From Cornus controversa (lineage: Eukaryota; Streptophyta; Magnoliopsida; Cornales; Cornaceae), in the NCBI GenBank assembly GCA_026545225.1, contig CM048850.1, positions 9,081,501 to 9,145,500 of the forward strand: a stretch of DNA of 64,000 bases, written 5' to 3'. Below are positions 34,584 through 47,508 of this stretch, in pieces (position 1 is the first letter of the stretch; the number at the start of each line of letters is the position of its first letter). The notes beneath the pieces were generated by a model that saw nothing but the letters and a program-made list of their open reading frames with translations, had not been told where the DNA came from and made no database searches. The position numbers and the translations under genes are program-made.

Positions 34584-35750
34584 TGTTGAATGTTAGACAT
34601 TCTCGTGCCTTTACTTATATATTTTGATCCCATAGCTTCACATATTGTATAGTTTTTACATGTTTTTATGTTTTTGATGATTTCAGGTTCAAACTTAGAA
34701 TGTGGCATAATTTGACTCCTTTATCAGTTCAACATTGCATTCCTATTTCCTATCATACTTCATGGAAAGTCTACATCAAAGAATAGTGAATGGCGTGTCA
34801 AGACTGGAGTCAGAAAGCTGAAGTTTTGAAGATCTGCAGAAGAAGGAGAGATCGATGCATCGAAGTGCCCACTTCGATTCATCGCAGCTTCGATGCATCG
34901 TCCAAGCTTACAGAAGATATTTTTCTATAGATATTTTCTTCACTTGCCACTTGTCCAATTTTGCTTGGATAAAGCCTTGAACGAAATTTCTGTGATATTT
35001 TGAGCCTTAAATCAGATATATAGCTAGAGAATATGTAATAAAGATATATAACAATTTTCTTGTAAGAGAGAGCATATATATAATTCTAGAGAGAGAAAGT
35101 GAAGTTTTAGAGAGGGAAAGCTTCAAAGAGGGTTTTGTAAGGCCTTGAAGACCATTTTGAGCATGGGACCACCTCTACATATGGAGTGCTTCCAGCCCAC
35201 CATGATCAACTAATCCTTCTCTAGGGTTTTGACAAACCCTAGCTTTGTAAATATATTCTAACTTCAATGAATTGGAGATTTTTATGTATTTTGTGTATAT
35301 GTCTTTTACCTTGAGCCTTATATGAATATAAGTTTATAAATTCTTCATTCTCATGTGTTGTGATTTATCTTCTTGTCTTAGAATGGTTAAATTCCTCACA
35401 TGATCTTCAAACACTTGTAAGTTTAACAAGGACTACAAGTGATGGCTTAAGACTAGTTTTCACTATAACATGCATAGCTAGATTTGCATAGTCCATCTTT
35501 AGAGACGGTGATTTACTACACTTAGGTAGTTAGATAATTAGGTAAGTAGGTAGGTAGGGAAATCACACTTATCGAAGATGGATTATAATATATTAAGGTG
35601 TGTGTATTCTCTTAGCGACGTCGTTGTATGTGGGACTTGTCAACGCGTCATTTAGTTTACAATTGCATGAATTCCCCCAATTTATTATAAGTGTGACATA
35701 CTACAAGGCTAGTGGTGAAGTCTAACCCTAGTCCTTTACTCTTCTCTCAA
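34584..35750 (+). repeat. Athila-like LTR fragment
   Basis: Starts TGTTGAATGTTAGACATTCT. Its downstream blocks (a 'GGTGAAGTCTAACCCTAGTC' phrase, repeated GTAGGTAG, leader-like CT and GA runs) parallel the Athila-type LTRs at 48398 and 55342. No gag/pol or primer-binding site of its own. It sits between the gag leader of element A and an X LTR, and the right edge is abrupt. Confidence 0.65.
34853..34900 (+). promoter_or_regulatory. Palindromic word array (CGATGCATCG), Athila-like LTR
   Basis: Perfect CGATGCATCG at 34853-34862 and 34891-34900, with the variant CGATTCATCG at 34875-34884 between them. Centre steps are 22 and 16 bp. An ATATATAG TATA-like box lies about 120 bp downstream. Confidence 0.75.
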
Positions 35751-37862
35751 ACACCGCAGAAGCATAGTTCACATGCATGCACGTATGTATGTACAATGTA
35801 GACCTAACCAACCTTAATGGGCCCCTCAATCACCCCCATTCACTTGTCTATCTACCAACCCTTATCTATGATTTACAATACATCATAATTCAGATTACGA
35901 TGTATCGAACATGTATCAAAATACAATGTTGAGCCCTCAGGAGTTTGAACCAAATTTTCTGCAAACATTACAATATATCTTCCTTAAGTATTATGATGCA
36001 TCGTAATGAGGATTACGGTACATCATAAATCCCCTACTGTCAATTCTACAAAAATTTTTGCAGTTGGACCTTTGATTCCTCTGTATCCCAACTTCATTCT
36101 AGTGACCTAGGGTCCACTATACAACATTCAAATTATAAATGAAAGGTATTCCATCATATGTGAGAAGGAGCTCCACTTGGATGCTCAAGTCCTATCCATC
36201 GTAGGTGTCTTATTTGTAAAAAGGTTTGGGGGAAAGGGGGTGAGTAACTTAACGACTCAGTAGGAATACTCCAACCCTCTTACGCATCGATTCCACACCG
36301 ACCTACGTAAATGTATGTCACTACATTACATGTCACATTCAACATTTACAAGTTCATTCAAAGCATTTCAAGTTAAGGATAATGCATTAAATCACATATC
36401 ATGATTAGCAATTTAAAACACATAAGCAACAAGATATGCATATGTTCTCACTCTCGGCCTTAATTCGGTACCCTACATGATTAGTCTATTTTGAGGATCA
36501 TGTGACCTTCGACACCTTCGATGGCAATTGTATGATCATGACAACTCTAAAGGATCATACCACCTTGGCAATGTGTTAGTTTGCCAAAATATGAGCGGAC
36601 AACTCTAAGGCTCACTAGCTTTAATGATACTCCAATTCTAGGCTTTACCCTTGGTATGACAGGACCACTCTGAGGGTCATACCTAATGGATAATTATATC
36701 ACTTCTCGTGGCACGGTTGGACACCATTTCGTGCAACCCCTCATATATGTAATGTAAACATATATAACATATAACATGTCATTTTCATGCTCCTTTTAGG
36801 CTCATTGATGCTAAGAGAGTATCTAGCATGCATTTCATCCTCTTACACCATATATAATCACACACATGTCATAAAATGTGCATATCAATCACATATGTCC
36901 ACAATTTCCAATTTAGTATATATTATTCATACTTCACCCAATGCATACACTTGCTACATGTAATTAACATACAATTTCACACTACATCATCGACACATAA
37001 TCACATACATGTTCATTATTGCATATAATCACATATGCACATAAAATTAGCATATAGGTATTCATGCTCTTAACTTCACACATTGCACATACTAGCTCCT
37101 CATGTTATACATATCACATGGTGGATCAATTTTGCATAGAAGAAACTTAAGAGAAGGAGAACCCCTACATCCTACACCTCACCATTTTATCCAAAACCCT
37201 AGAATCGACACTTAGAAGAGAAGGAGAACCCCTACATCAAATTTGGAAGGATTTCAAACAATTTTCAAGAGTTTTACCGAGGTCTATCTTTCTGAAATGA
37301 GAGTTTGTTTGGTTTAAAACGAAGCCCTAGCCGCCCGCTACGTATTATCCTTCTTTGGCGAATCCCAAATCCAAGCCGAAAGGAACCGGAATGTATAGAG
37401 AAGGTGAAAGGATGAAGATCGAAGAGCAGAGAGAGAGAAACCGCTGTTAGAAAATGACTGGAATCTCTTAGCCCTTGAGATTTATAATATCTGGGGCACG
37501 AAATGACTAAAACGCCCTCAGGCCACTTAACGTACCCTCCCAACCTCCATTTTTGATTTTGAAAGTTCTTACGAACTCGAAATCACTTCCTTAACTCTCT
37601 AAACATTTCATCTAGGCTAAAATCAAAAATAATTATTTTTTGAAAAATTTCCTAATTCACGGGCCCACCCGGCCACGTCTCAGGGCCCCGTTGACCCAAA
37701 AAGTCAAACTTTTCCAAATATTTCCAAAAATTTCCAAAACCTCTATTCAACTTTACAAACATGTTTCCCACACTCAAGACGTACCCAAACACCATTAAAA
37801 TGCATTTATGGCAATTATGATGCATAAAAAGAAACCAACCAAAGTTGGTCACAGTCTCTACA
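35751..37862 (-). repeat. Family X LTR copy C
   Basis: Begins on the minus strand TGTAGAGACTGTGACC at 37862. Its 5' two thirds match LTR A closely. Its last part (36300 down to 35870) is unrelated to A but shares a CTCACCCC block with the LTR at 61529. It is therefore a mosaic of two X LTR types. The 3' end is cut by the Athila-like piece. Confidence 0.7.
35870..36032 (-). promoter_or_regulatory. Palindromic word array (ATTATGATGCATCGTAAT type), LTR C
   Basis: Variants: ACAATACATCATAAT, ATTACGATGTATCGAA, ATTACAATATATC, ATTATGATGCATCGTAAT (35990-36007), ATTACGGTACATCATAA. Adjacent pairs are about 22 bp apart. It is in the same part of the LTR as the arrays in A and D but uses a different word. 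Confidence 0.75.
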
Positions 37863-39473
37863 GTGAGCATACAACTATGCCCAGAAAGAATGCCCCAACC
37901 CACCTAGGCATCGACCTAACACCGATCTACATTATATATATGTCGCTACACTATATGACACATTAAACATCCTCATGTTCAACCACTAATATGCAATTTA
38001 AGAATAAGTGGATTAAGTCCGTATATCATGCTTAACAATTTAAACACGTAAATAATAAGATATATGTATATATATGCACCTTCTTGGTCACAATCCGATA
38101 CCTAAACATGATTGGTCAACTTTGACGATCATGTGACTTTGGATACCTCCGATGACACCAGTATGATTTGGGCAACTCCGAATGATCATACAACCACGAC
38201 AATATGTTGCTTTGCCAAATATGAGTGGACAAGTCTGAAGTTCACAAGGTTTATGGACAATCTCCGATTGTCCCAGAAGTTCACAAGGTTTATGGACAAT
38301 ATCTGATTTCTAGGCCTTAACCTTGGTATGATGGGAAAATTTCAACGATCATACCTTGTGGATAATTGTATCACTCTCGTGACATGGTTGGGCAACTCTG
38401 AAACCCATGTACGACCCTCTTACACAATTTTTTTGGCAATTTCCTCATATATGCATGTTAAACATATATATCACATAGTATATCATCTTCATGCTTTTCA
38501 AATGCTCATTCTTGCCATATACATTTCTAGCATGCATTTCATCTATATAAATCCCATATAGTCACATATATGTTCAATTCATGCATAAAATTTACATATA
38601 CATACAATACATCACAGAGTCACATATGCTCTAATCTTATATACATTGCATATATACATTCAGAACATCACATATATCAATTTTTAAACCACACTAGCAA
38701 GTAAAAACATAAGAGAGAAGGAAATCATATTCCCATAGCCCCTCCCATCACTCTCATGCATGCCAACTCAACCTATATCTCTCCAAACCACCCGAAAACC
38801 TAGAATCAACAACTAGGAGAGAAAGAACACCCCTACCTCAAATTTGAAGGTTTTCCAAGCTATTTCCAAGAATTCCACCGAGGTCTACCTTGCCAAAATC
38901 AAATATTGTTTGGTTCAAAGCAAGCCCTTGACTCGTGTTACGAGTTGTCATTCACCTGTAACTCTCTAATCTAAACCGAAGGTTTCTAAAATAAAGAGAG
39001 AAGGAAGAGAAATGAAGTGGGAGAGAAGAGAGTGAGTTAGGCATGAGATTGGTTAAGAGAGAATGAGTGGTTGTTTGTACTTTTAGATATTTAAAATATA
39101 TAGGGCTGTGAAATGACCAAAATGCCCCCGAGCCACTTAACGTACCTTCCCGACCTCCGTTTTCGATTCTAAAAGTTCTTAAGGCCTCTAAATCACTTTC
39201 TTAACTCTTTAAACATTTCATTTGGTCTAAAACTAAAATAAATATTCCTCAAAAAAATTCTGGATTCCCGGGCACACCCGATCCACTTCGCGGGCCCCAC
39301 CGACCCAAAATTCTCAAACTTACCCAAGCGCTCCCAAAAATTCCTGAAACCTCTAAACAAGTTCCCAAACATGTTTTCCACACTCAACACATGCTAAACA
39401 TCATTTAAAATTCATTTATGGCAATATTTATGAATAAAATAAAAATCAACCAAATTTGGTCTCGATTTTTACA
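37863..39473 (-). repeat. Family X 3' LTR of element B, truncated
   Basis: Begins on the minus strand TGTAAAAATCGAGACC after a polypurine tract (AAGGTAGAGAGG). It follows X LTR sequence for 1.6 kb and is interrupted at 37863, exactly where LTR C starts. This suggests a later X insertion into this LTR. Confidence 0.75.
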
Positions 39474-39519
39474 ACCTCTCTACCTTCAAGAAATTTTTTC
39501 CTTGAAATTAGAAACATAC

Positions 39520-40600
39520 CTCAAGTGGTGAACAACTCGTGGTATTTTGAGTGGACTTCTTATTCCTGCTCCCACATAGCCTCCTCGTCTCTATGATTCC
39601 TCCAAAACATTTTAACCAAGGGGATGGTTTTGCCTCGAAACATTTGCTCTCTAGTATCCAAAACCTGAATCGGTTTCTCCTCATAAGAAATGTCCTCCTC
39701 CATCTCAAGATCTGTTTAATATAGCACATGTGAAGGATCCGACTCATACTTTCTCAATATAAAAATGTGGAAAGTATTGTCTACATTTGGCATTTGTGGT
39801 GGGAATGCCAAATAATAGGCAACTTCTTTTACTACACGACCCAATATCTCGAACGGACCAATAAACTGTGGTGCTACCTTACCGCTATGCCCGAATCTCA
39901 TTAAAACTCATTGTTGTGAGACTTTTAGAAAGCCATGGTCCCCCACCTCAAATTTTAAAGGCCACCACCTTCTATCGGCATAACTTTTCTATTGACTTTG
40001 AGTTGTAAGCAACCGTTGCCTTAAAACCTTTATCTTTTCTGTAGTCTCTTAGACTATATTTGGCCCCGAAGCCATTGTATCTCCAATATACGGGTGACCT
40101 ACAAGGTCTACCACACAAAGCCTCGAATGGAGCAATCTCAATATTAGCTTGATATCTGAGGATGGAAAGTCGTACTAAAATGGAGGTCTGTGTCCAGTGC
40201 AGCTTGAAAACTCTGCCAAAACTGTGAAGTGAACCTCAGATCTCTATTGGACACAATGGAAATTGGTACTCCATGTAGCCTCAGAATCTGGTCAATATAC
40301 AACCGACTAAGATTATCTAAGTCATCAGTCACTTGAATCGAAAAGAAATGAGCCACTTTAGTCAATTGGTCCATAATGACCCAAACTGCATCGTGACTCT
40401 TCCTCGTCCTTAGTAACTTTGTCACAAAGTCTATAGTGATGTGTTCCCATTTTCACATAGCCACTGATAATGGCTGTAATAAACTTTCCAGTCTCTGATG
40501 TTCGGCCTTCACTTGTTGACAAGTGAGGCACCTCGCCACAAACTGTGCAAAGTCCTTCTTCATACCCTTCCACCAATACTGTCCGCACAAGTTATGGTAC
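39520..40600 (-). pseudogene. Integrase of element B (fossil)
   Basis: Core phrases AVWVIMDQLTKVAHFF, LHGVPISIVSNRDLRFTSQF, FQAALDTDLHFSTTFHPQ and the C-terminal SGKVAPQFIGPFEIL are recognisable. Closely similar to element A; broken. Confidence 0.78.
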
Positions 40601-40906
40601 ATTTTGGTACCACCGGGATACACTACAAGTCTAGAGCAATGAAACTCTCTAAGAATCTCCCCTAAACACTAATGGTACAACCATTTTACCTTTGAACCTC
40701 AAGCTTCCATCAGAATGAACAGTCCAATTTTTCACCACTTCGTTACCTGAAACCCGAGTGCGAATACTTTCCATCTCACCATCATTTCTTTGCTCCTTAA
40801 CCACTCTACTCACTAGAGTAGGTTATACTATAACTGTAAACAAAGTCACCAGTTCACCACCCTCACTAAAGTACAATCCCATTTCAGAGATGTCTTCCAT
40901 CATCTT

Positions 40907-42140
40907 CTACTCTCGGATAGTAATACTAGCTAAGGTCCCATGTGATTTTCTGCTCAAAGCATCAGGAGGCTCATTAGCTTTCCCCAGGTGATACTGAAGA
41001 TCAAAGTTATAGTCTTCCATATACTCCACCCACCTCTTTTGCCTTATGTTTAAGTCATTTTGTGTGAAAAGGTATTTCAAGCTCTTGTAATTGGAGAAAA
41101 CTTCAAATTTCTCCTCGTACAAATAATGCCTCCACTTTTTTAAAGCAAAAATTACCGCCTCTAACTCCAATTCATGAGTCGGGTAATTTTGCTCATGGCT
41201 CTTCAACGGTCGAGAACCATATGCAACAACCCTCTCGATTTGCATTGGTACACGTCCTAATCCATCCCTTGAAGCATCACAGTAGATTACATAACCCAAA
41301 CCACATTCGGGAATTATCAAAATCGGAGCACTAGTAAGCCTACTTTTCAACTCCATAAAAGAATGCTCGCAAGCATCATTCCACACAAACTTAACTCATT
41401 TTCAAGTAAGTCTAGTCATCGGTGCTGCTAACTTTGAAAAGTATTTCACAAAGCGTCGGTAATAACCCACTAGCCCCAATAAGCTACGTATCTCAAATAC
41501 GTTCTTTAGCCTTTCCCAATTCATTACTGTCTCAATCTTAGAAGGGTCCACTAAAACTCCTCCTTTCAACACCACGTGTCCTAAGAACTTTACTTTCATT
41601 AGCCAAAATTCACATTTTTCATATTTGGCATATAAATAGTGCTCCCTTAAAATCTACAGTACTGTCCTCAAATGAATCTCATGCTCCTCTCCTCTATAGA
41701 AGAAGAATACACAAGAATGTCATCCACAAACACTACCACAAATATATCCAAGTATACATTGAATTCTAGGTTCATTAAGTCCATGAATGCCGCCGGTACG
41801 TTTATCAAACCAAATGGCATCACTACAAACTCGTAGTGGTCATATCTAGTCCGAAAGCTGTCTTCAGAATGTCCTCTTCCCTTACCCTTAACAAGTAATA
41901 CGCCGACCTCAAGTTGATCTTTGAAAAGTACATTGAACCATTAAGTTAATCAAACAAGTCATCTATCCATAGCAAAAGATACTTGTTCTTGATCATTACT
42001 TGGTTCAACTTTCGGTAGTCTATGTACAACAGCAAAGATCTATCTTTCTTTTTAGCAAAGAGGATCGGAGCTCCCCAAGGTGATGTACTAGGTCATACAA
42101 ACCCCTTATCTAATAATTCTTGCAATTGATCTTTCAACTT
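40907..42140 (-). pseudogene. RNase H and reverse transcriptase of element B
   Basis: A 159-residue stretch holds the end of reverse transcriptase and RNase [43 protein letters not shown]-like and [12 protein letters not shown]. Above it, KVKFLGHVV and [12 protein letters not shown] come from the reverse transcriptase thumb. Best-preserved pol segment of family X here, still broken. Confidence 0.8.
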
Positions 42141-42159
42141 CTTCAATTCTACTAGAGCC

Positions 42160-42837
42160 ATATAGTACGGTGCCATAGAGATAAGCATGGTACCAGGAGC
42201 AAAATCAATGTTAAATACTACATCTTACATCAGAGGTAACTCTGTCAAGTCTCCCAGAAACACATTTAGGAAATCACATACAACTGGTGGAAACCCTCCA
42301 TATATCATAACCTTATCATCCTCGGCTAATAAGCTAGATAGGAAACACCCAATCCCATTTTGAGTATCGAAACTAAGCAATGACAAAATGTAGAAATCAT
42401 CACACTCTCCCACAAAATAGAAACAATCACCCTTTGGTGTGGACGCTATCACTCTTCTACAGAGACAATCGATCATGGCTCTAAATGTAGATAGTCAATC
42501 CATACCTAGAATGACATCAAAGCTGGTCATATCTTGTAAAACAAAGTCAAACACTAGCCGACGCCCCGAAACCTTAATCTGGCAAGACTGACACACTCTA
42601 CCAAGTCTTCGATAGTGGATCCTGTCCACGTATGAATGTAGGTAGTTTGAACTTCACATACTCTTATACAACCATTTTTTGGCTCAAGCCAACCCTAGGT
42701 TGTGCTTGAACTTCCTCTTTTTGAGCTTCCCTTGCTATTTGCTACATGGTGTCTACCATATCGCGCATAAACTGTGCTCCGTCAATTGGCTCATGTGGAG
42801 AATCAACGCCTCTACCTCGTGCTCTTCTTGGAGGCAT
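42160..42837 (-). pseudogene. Protease remnant and gag start of element B
   Basis: Starts MPPRRARGRGVDSPHEPIDG at 42837, then a short gag remnant, protease-region sequence and GGFPPVVCDFLNVF at the start of pol. Fossil. Confidence 0.7.
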
Positions 42838-43083
42838 CTTGTTATACACATAACAATGTAATTCAACACCAAGTGTAAACATAAATCTGTAACTCTCTCT
42901 ATGTTTACTCAACGCAATGCCAATTCAACCCATAACTAGCAAGTTATAAAAGCGTAAGCAAACAATCATGTTACATGTAAGCAATTTATAAACTTCAAGT
43001 CTAAATCATTATATTTTAATCCTTAATCTCAAATGAACACTTAATCAAATTCTCATTGTTTGTCCTAGGTGTTCAAACCTACT

Positions 43084-43096
43084 GCTCTGATACCAA
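43084..43096 (-). promoter_or_regulatory. Primer-binding site (tRNA-iMet), element B
   Basis: TTGGTATCAGAGC on the minus strand, two bases inside the LTR end (TGACA at 43099). It fixes the orientation of element B. Confidence 0.88.
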
Positions 43097-43098
43097 GC

Positions 43099-43770
43099 TG
43101 TCACACCTCAATTTTTGACTCCCAAAAACCAAACATGAACCCATCAATTAAGCCCTAATGAACCCTCTCAGCCTTTCAATTACCGCGAAAGCTTAATTCT
43201 ATGCAATTATGTAAGCGCATATTCATCACCATTCATCCCAATGGGCCCCATATTAGTCTATACATCCATATATGTTCACTCATATTCCAAAAATCATGAA
43301 ACTCCATCCTAGCCTATTTTTAGTTAGCTCACACTAACCTCCGATCAGCTCAAATCTGGGTTCAGCTGACCTCCAGGTACCAATTATATCGGTCAATTGG
43401 AGAGTAGCTTCAGTCAGCTGAAAGGATGCTTTCAGCCGGCTGAAGCCTTCCTCCAATCATCCGAACCTAGTCCCCAATCTACAATATTCGGGATCTCACA
43501 CTTTCAGTTGGTTGCTGTAGAGAACTAGGTGACCAAAAGTGCCTAGAACTCCCAAGACTTCTATTTCTCATATCCAATTAGAATCTAAAGCCTCATACAC
43601 TCATCGACAATTCTAAACATAGATGAAACTCATAAAAGTCCATACATTCATGCCTCATAGATGAAAAATCTATACATCCCATAAATATAATCCAAAAACA
43701 TATACTTTAACATGTTTCCCTCAAACCCTCAACCATTCAATTCAACGAACAACATAAATATTTACATGCA
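43099..43770 (-). repeat. Family X 5' LTR of element B (3' part)
   Basis: Ends TGTGACA next to the primer-binding site and is closely similar to 26859-27530 of LTR A, including the same word array. Its outer part is missing beyond about 43770. Confidence 0.75.
43340..43520 (-). promoter_or_regulatory. Palindromic word array (TTCAGCCGGCTGAA), LTR D
   Basis: Contains the perfect 14-base palindrome TTCAGCCGGCTGAA at 43431-43444. Variants are centred near 43346, 43365, 43396, 43417 and 43458. Steps: 19, 31, 21, 20, 21 bp. Confidence 0.8.
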
Positions 43771-44154
43771 TACTTATAACAAGTCCTTGTCTCAAGTTTA
43801 CACCCCATTGAACACATTCTCAATATCCAAAATGTCATCCTCAATATTTATCCAAAATGGGACCCTTACGGGACTTGGTAGTACTGTCTGAAGAGGTAGC
43901 AGTGTGGGATCATTGGAATTTATTTTCTATTCAGGTTGTGAGATAGACTTGTAGTATTTTGAGAATTATAAGGAAGAACTATATTTAACATTATCTTCCA
44001 ATGTAATAGAATGCTGTATTGGACTTTATGTAATTAAAGGACTGTTTGGAACTTTAGAATTCTCTTTCTCTTATTTTTTTTAATTTTATTTTCTTTGTTT
44101 TTCACATCTTGGATTTCTCTTCGAAAATCTAGGGTATGACACTTACAATCAACA
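43771..44154. repeat. Unassigned LTR-like scrap
   Basis: Non-coding, ending AGGGTATGACAC, which resembles a gypsy LTR 3' end on the plus strand. No other parts seen. Confidence 0.4.
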
Positions 44155-44840
44155 TCAACCATCTAAGCATAAGTGGTATAAACTAGACTACCCATAATGA
44201 CCTATTGAATATGCCAAATCAAACCATTCACAAAGCACTTCATCTTTTTTTCTTCAGTGTTCACCTCCTCAGGTTCAAACAACGATAAATTGGTGAACTC
44301 CTACTCATACAATGCAACTGCCCTGTCCCCCCGCTGTAAGTCTAGGAATTTGCTCTTTTTGGCTGCCCTCACTGTATACGGTAAGTACTTAGCACCAAAA
44401 TGGATCTAAAACTTTGCATAAGTCAACGTACTTTGCTCCTCCACTGAAGTCACTAACTCCTACCACTGTAACCCATCCCCCACTAGTTTAAAAGTAGCTA
44501 GCATCTGTTTTTGCACTTCTGTGCACAAGATCATGCGAAGATGGAGTTCAATGTCTTTCTTCCACTGATATGTTTCGGTCACCTCCGTAGTTCCTAAAAA
44601 CTCTGATGGATTCCTTTTTGTGAAGAAATTCTGTACCCTCTCCTAAGTGTTGGGTTGCTCCACTGGTAATGGAACCTATGCAAACTACGGTGGCGGCTGA
44701 TTTTGAAGAGCAGTCGCCACTCCTGTAGCTACAGCCTGAGCAATAATGGCTCCCAAATTGGGAGGAATTTCAGTATTTCCACCCTGAGCATTATCCTGAC
44801 CCTGGGTTTGGTTCACACTCTTCCTCCTATGGGGTGGCAT
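44155..44840 (-). pseudogene. gag of a second Tekay-like element (minus)
   Basis: Starts MPPHRRKSVNQTQGQDNAQG at 44840. Within the gag core I read MILCTEVQKQMLATFKLVGD, YLPYTVRAAKKSKFLDLQRG and EPEEVNTEEKKMKCFVNGL. This is a Tekay/Del gag different from family X. The element stops at about 44155 and pol is absent. Broken. Confidence 0.78.
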
Positions 44841-47508
44841 CTGAAGATGAAACATGAAAGACATCAATACCCCAAAAATAAATTAGAGTACAATGAGTCC
44901 TATACTTTAGTTCTACTTATCATAATTTGTAATGCAGAAAATTTCACACATAAGGTGACCAGTCTCACACGTAAACATAAGGGATACTTACAACTGATAG
45001 CATACAAGCATAAAAGACAAGGATAAAAGAAAAATAATTTTAAATGCTGAAAGGAAAGTCCAAGAAATAATAAATATTGTTAAATAAACATAATACTAGT
45101 CTAAACAATATAACTTGGAAGTCCCGTAACTTAAGGACCCCACAACCAAAAATCACAAAAGTAAATACTGTTCTAGAAAAGTTCTAAGTCCCTACTATGA
45201 AGTCTGGTAAGGAATAAATGACTACCATGCTCTAGGAACTCCATGTTTTAACCTCGAGGTGGAAATTGCCTGGGACTTAAAATATCAACAAAGTGAGTTA
45301 AAGCCAGAGCAAGTTCCCTCTACTACAACCCAATCGGAGAACTGGTAAACATACCCCCTATAGGAGGACAATAAAATACATATATATACAGACATACCCA
45401 TTCTCATTTAACCTATAGTTCCAAATTAGGACGATCATATACCCTGTACCAACCTATATGTTATCACAAAATATAGAACACGTTTTCCTTAGTATAATCC
45501 AAAAGTAATCCATATATGCCCGATTACTTATTAAGTTCATACACTACTAGTATTTGGCAATCCTGACATGCCTCCCTTATCTACATATTATATACCTTAT
45601 TAGGTAATTGGCAATCCTCACATGCCCCGCCCTTATATAAATATATTAAATACCCTATTATGTAATTGGCAATCCTCACATGCCTCCTTTGCAAACTTAT
45701 TAAATACTTTATTAGGTATTGACAATCCTCACATGCCTCCATTATAAACCTATCAGATACCTTATTAGGTATTGGCAATCCTCACATGCATGCCTCCCAT
45801 ATTTCTTTAAATAATAATAAAAAAAACTCAACACACTTATAAGAACATTAATTAACCTAATGAAATTTCAATCACCATAATAAATAATACATAAAACAAT
45901 TAAACTAAATCCAACATACCATGTAAGCAAAAGAAAATGTGATTCCATAAACTGATTTAAACATTAACATTTAAACATGAGCAATTATGATTGCAAAGAA
46001 AACAATTAAGGAAGAAAAATAACAATTAAAAAAAAAGAAAACAAAACATAATCAAGTTTACAGTGTAACTTAAACATCAAGGGTATCTAAACCTAGCTCT
46101 AAACTAGGTTTTCGTGCATTGACTATCTTAAAAAGACTTAATTTAGTTTTTGGAATTTTTAAGGAATTTTTTGGTAATTTTAAAAAATATTTTTCCTAAT
46201 TTTCTATATTTAAAAATGATTTAAAATTAAAAAAAATATTTAAGTATTTCGGACTAACCCAAAACTAGGCCCAGTGGGTAAGCTCGGCAAGAGGGACCGG
46301 GCGGTCATTTTCTTGGTCCCCGCCAGTTGCAGAAATAGGGCCCATGTGCCCCAAACTCCGGTAGCACGCGTGGGTGCGTGGCGCGCCCTGTTCCTTCTTT
46401 TTCCCCAGCGCTTGTTAGGCGCTCCTTTCCCCAACCGCGCAATGCTCCTTTTCTGGCCACTTTCTGGCCTTATCCAGCCATCATTTCATGTATTTGTTTA
46501 TACCAAAATGCTCTCCATCATCTAAGCTACGTATTGGTACCAACTTTACCACCATTCATAGCCTAAATCAAAAAGGCACGAATTCAAGTTTTAGGGTTCT
46601 TAAATTTCAAACTCAAATTCCTGTCAAGCTACCCAATGATTCACTACCAAACTTACAAGGAACATTTGGGAGAGCAAGATCAACAATTTAATCGGAACAA
46701 AAACCTTCAAAAATAACGTTGACATTCAACACAAATCTCATGGTTATATATATATATATATATATATATATAGATATATATATATACACACCTGCCTATT
46801 TACCCATATATACACATATATACCAGTGAAAATTTACACCATAGCTATACCAAGTCCACAGATTACTCATTTTTAATCAAACAAAATCCCTTAACTTGTA
46901 TAATCATACTATCGCATAGATATATACCTATCACATAATTATATACATGTATATACGTATATGAAGCAACACTAAAATTAATCTATGTTTATAAATTCAA
47001 AGGGGAACAGATGAGATTGAACTTGCCTTGTGATTTTGAGCAAAATCACCTTCTCTCCCTTTTTTCGGCGTCTACCGTTCTCTCCTAGTTTGCGCGTAGA
47101 AACCCTCTATGCATAGAAACTACTGAACCTTAATTTCTTTTCTCTTATTTAATTTTCTTTCTAGAGAACTCAAAAAAAAATTGCTAAATAATTAAACTAA
47201 ATAATATAAAATATTTAGGCCACTTATATATAAATATGTATATAAATATATAGCCCAACCTGATAATAATTAAAAATAAGAACATGCAGCCTAAAAACTC
47301 ACATATTTTTATTTAAAAGAAAAACTACATTTAAAACAAATATTTCACACACAATTAAAATAAATCAACACTTCGCAACAATTCAAACATCCATGTTAAA
47401 CAAATAAAAGCAGGCATTGACCAAATTAACTAAAATATTTAAATAATTAAAACCCAATAAAATAATATAAACCCAATTTAAATATCCTCAAATTACGGGG
47501 TATAACAG
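44841..47508 (-). repeat. 5' LTR and leader of the second Tekay-like element
   Basis: On the minus strand it starts TGTTATACCCCGTAATTTG at 47508, a typical Tekay LTR start. The LTR/leader border was not found because no primer-binding site could be read. It includes a 59-bp minisatellite, a GC-rich island (46262-46460) and an AT microsatellite (46743-46795). Confidence 0.6.
45551..45796 (-). repeat. ~59-bp minisatellite inside the LTR/leader
   Basis: Five copies built on TTGGCAATCCTCACATGCCT plus an AT-rich part with CCTTATTAGGTA. Periodic reading frames here are artefacts. Confidence 0.85.

Larger units (their letters stand above)
39474..43098 (-). mobile_element. Family X element B internal region (Tekay/Del-like)
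   Basis: Same family and orientation as A: primer-binding site, gag start, protease, reverse transcriptase, RNase H and integrase on the minus strand. It is shorter than A in gag and broken at several places. Confidence 0.8.

Noticed and set aside
35751-37862. LTR C as the true 5' LTR partner of LTR A (one simple element A).
   Set aside because: The 3' third of C is unrelated to that of A and uses another word, and the edges show no matching target duplication. Pairing is left open.
45581-45778. Minus-strand frame with repeated peptide units.
   Set aside because: It is the 59-bp minisatellite read in frame; the peptide period follows the DNA repeat.
46240-46691. Cluster of overlapping frames around 46.3-46.7 kb.
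   Set aside because: They lie in the GC-rich island of an LTR on both strands, without known motifs.
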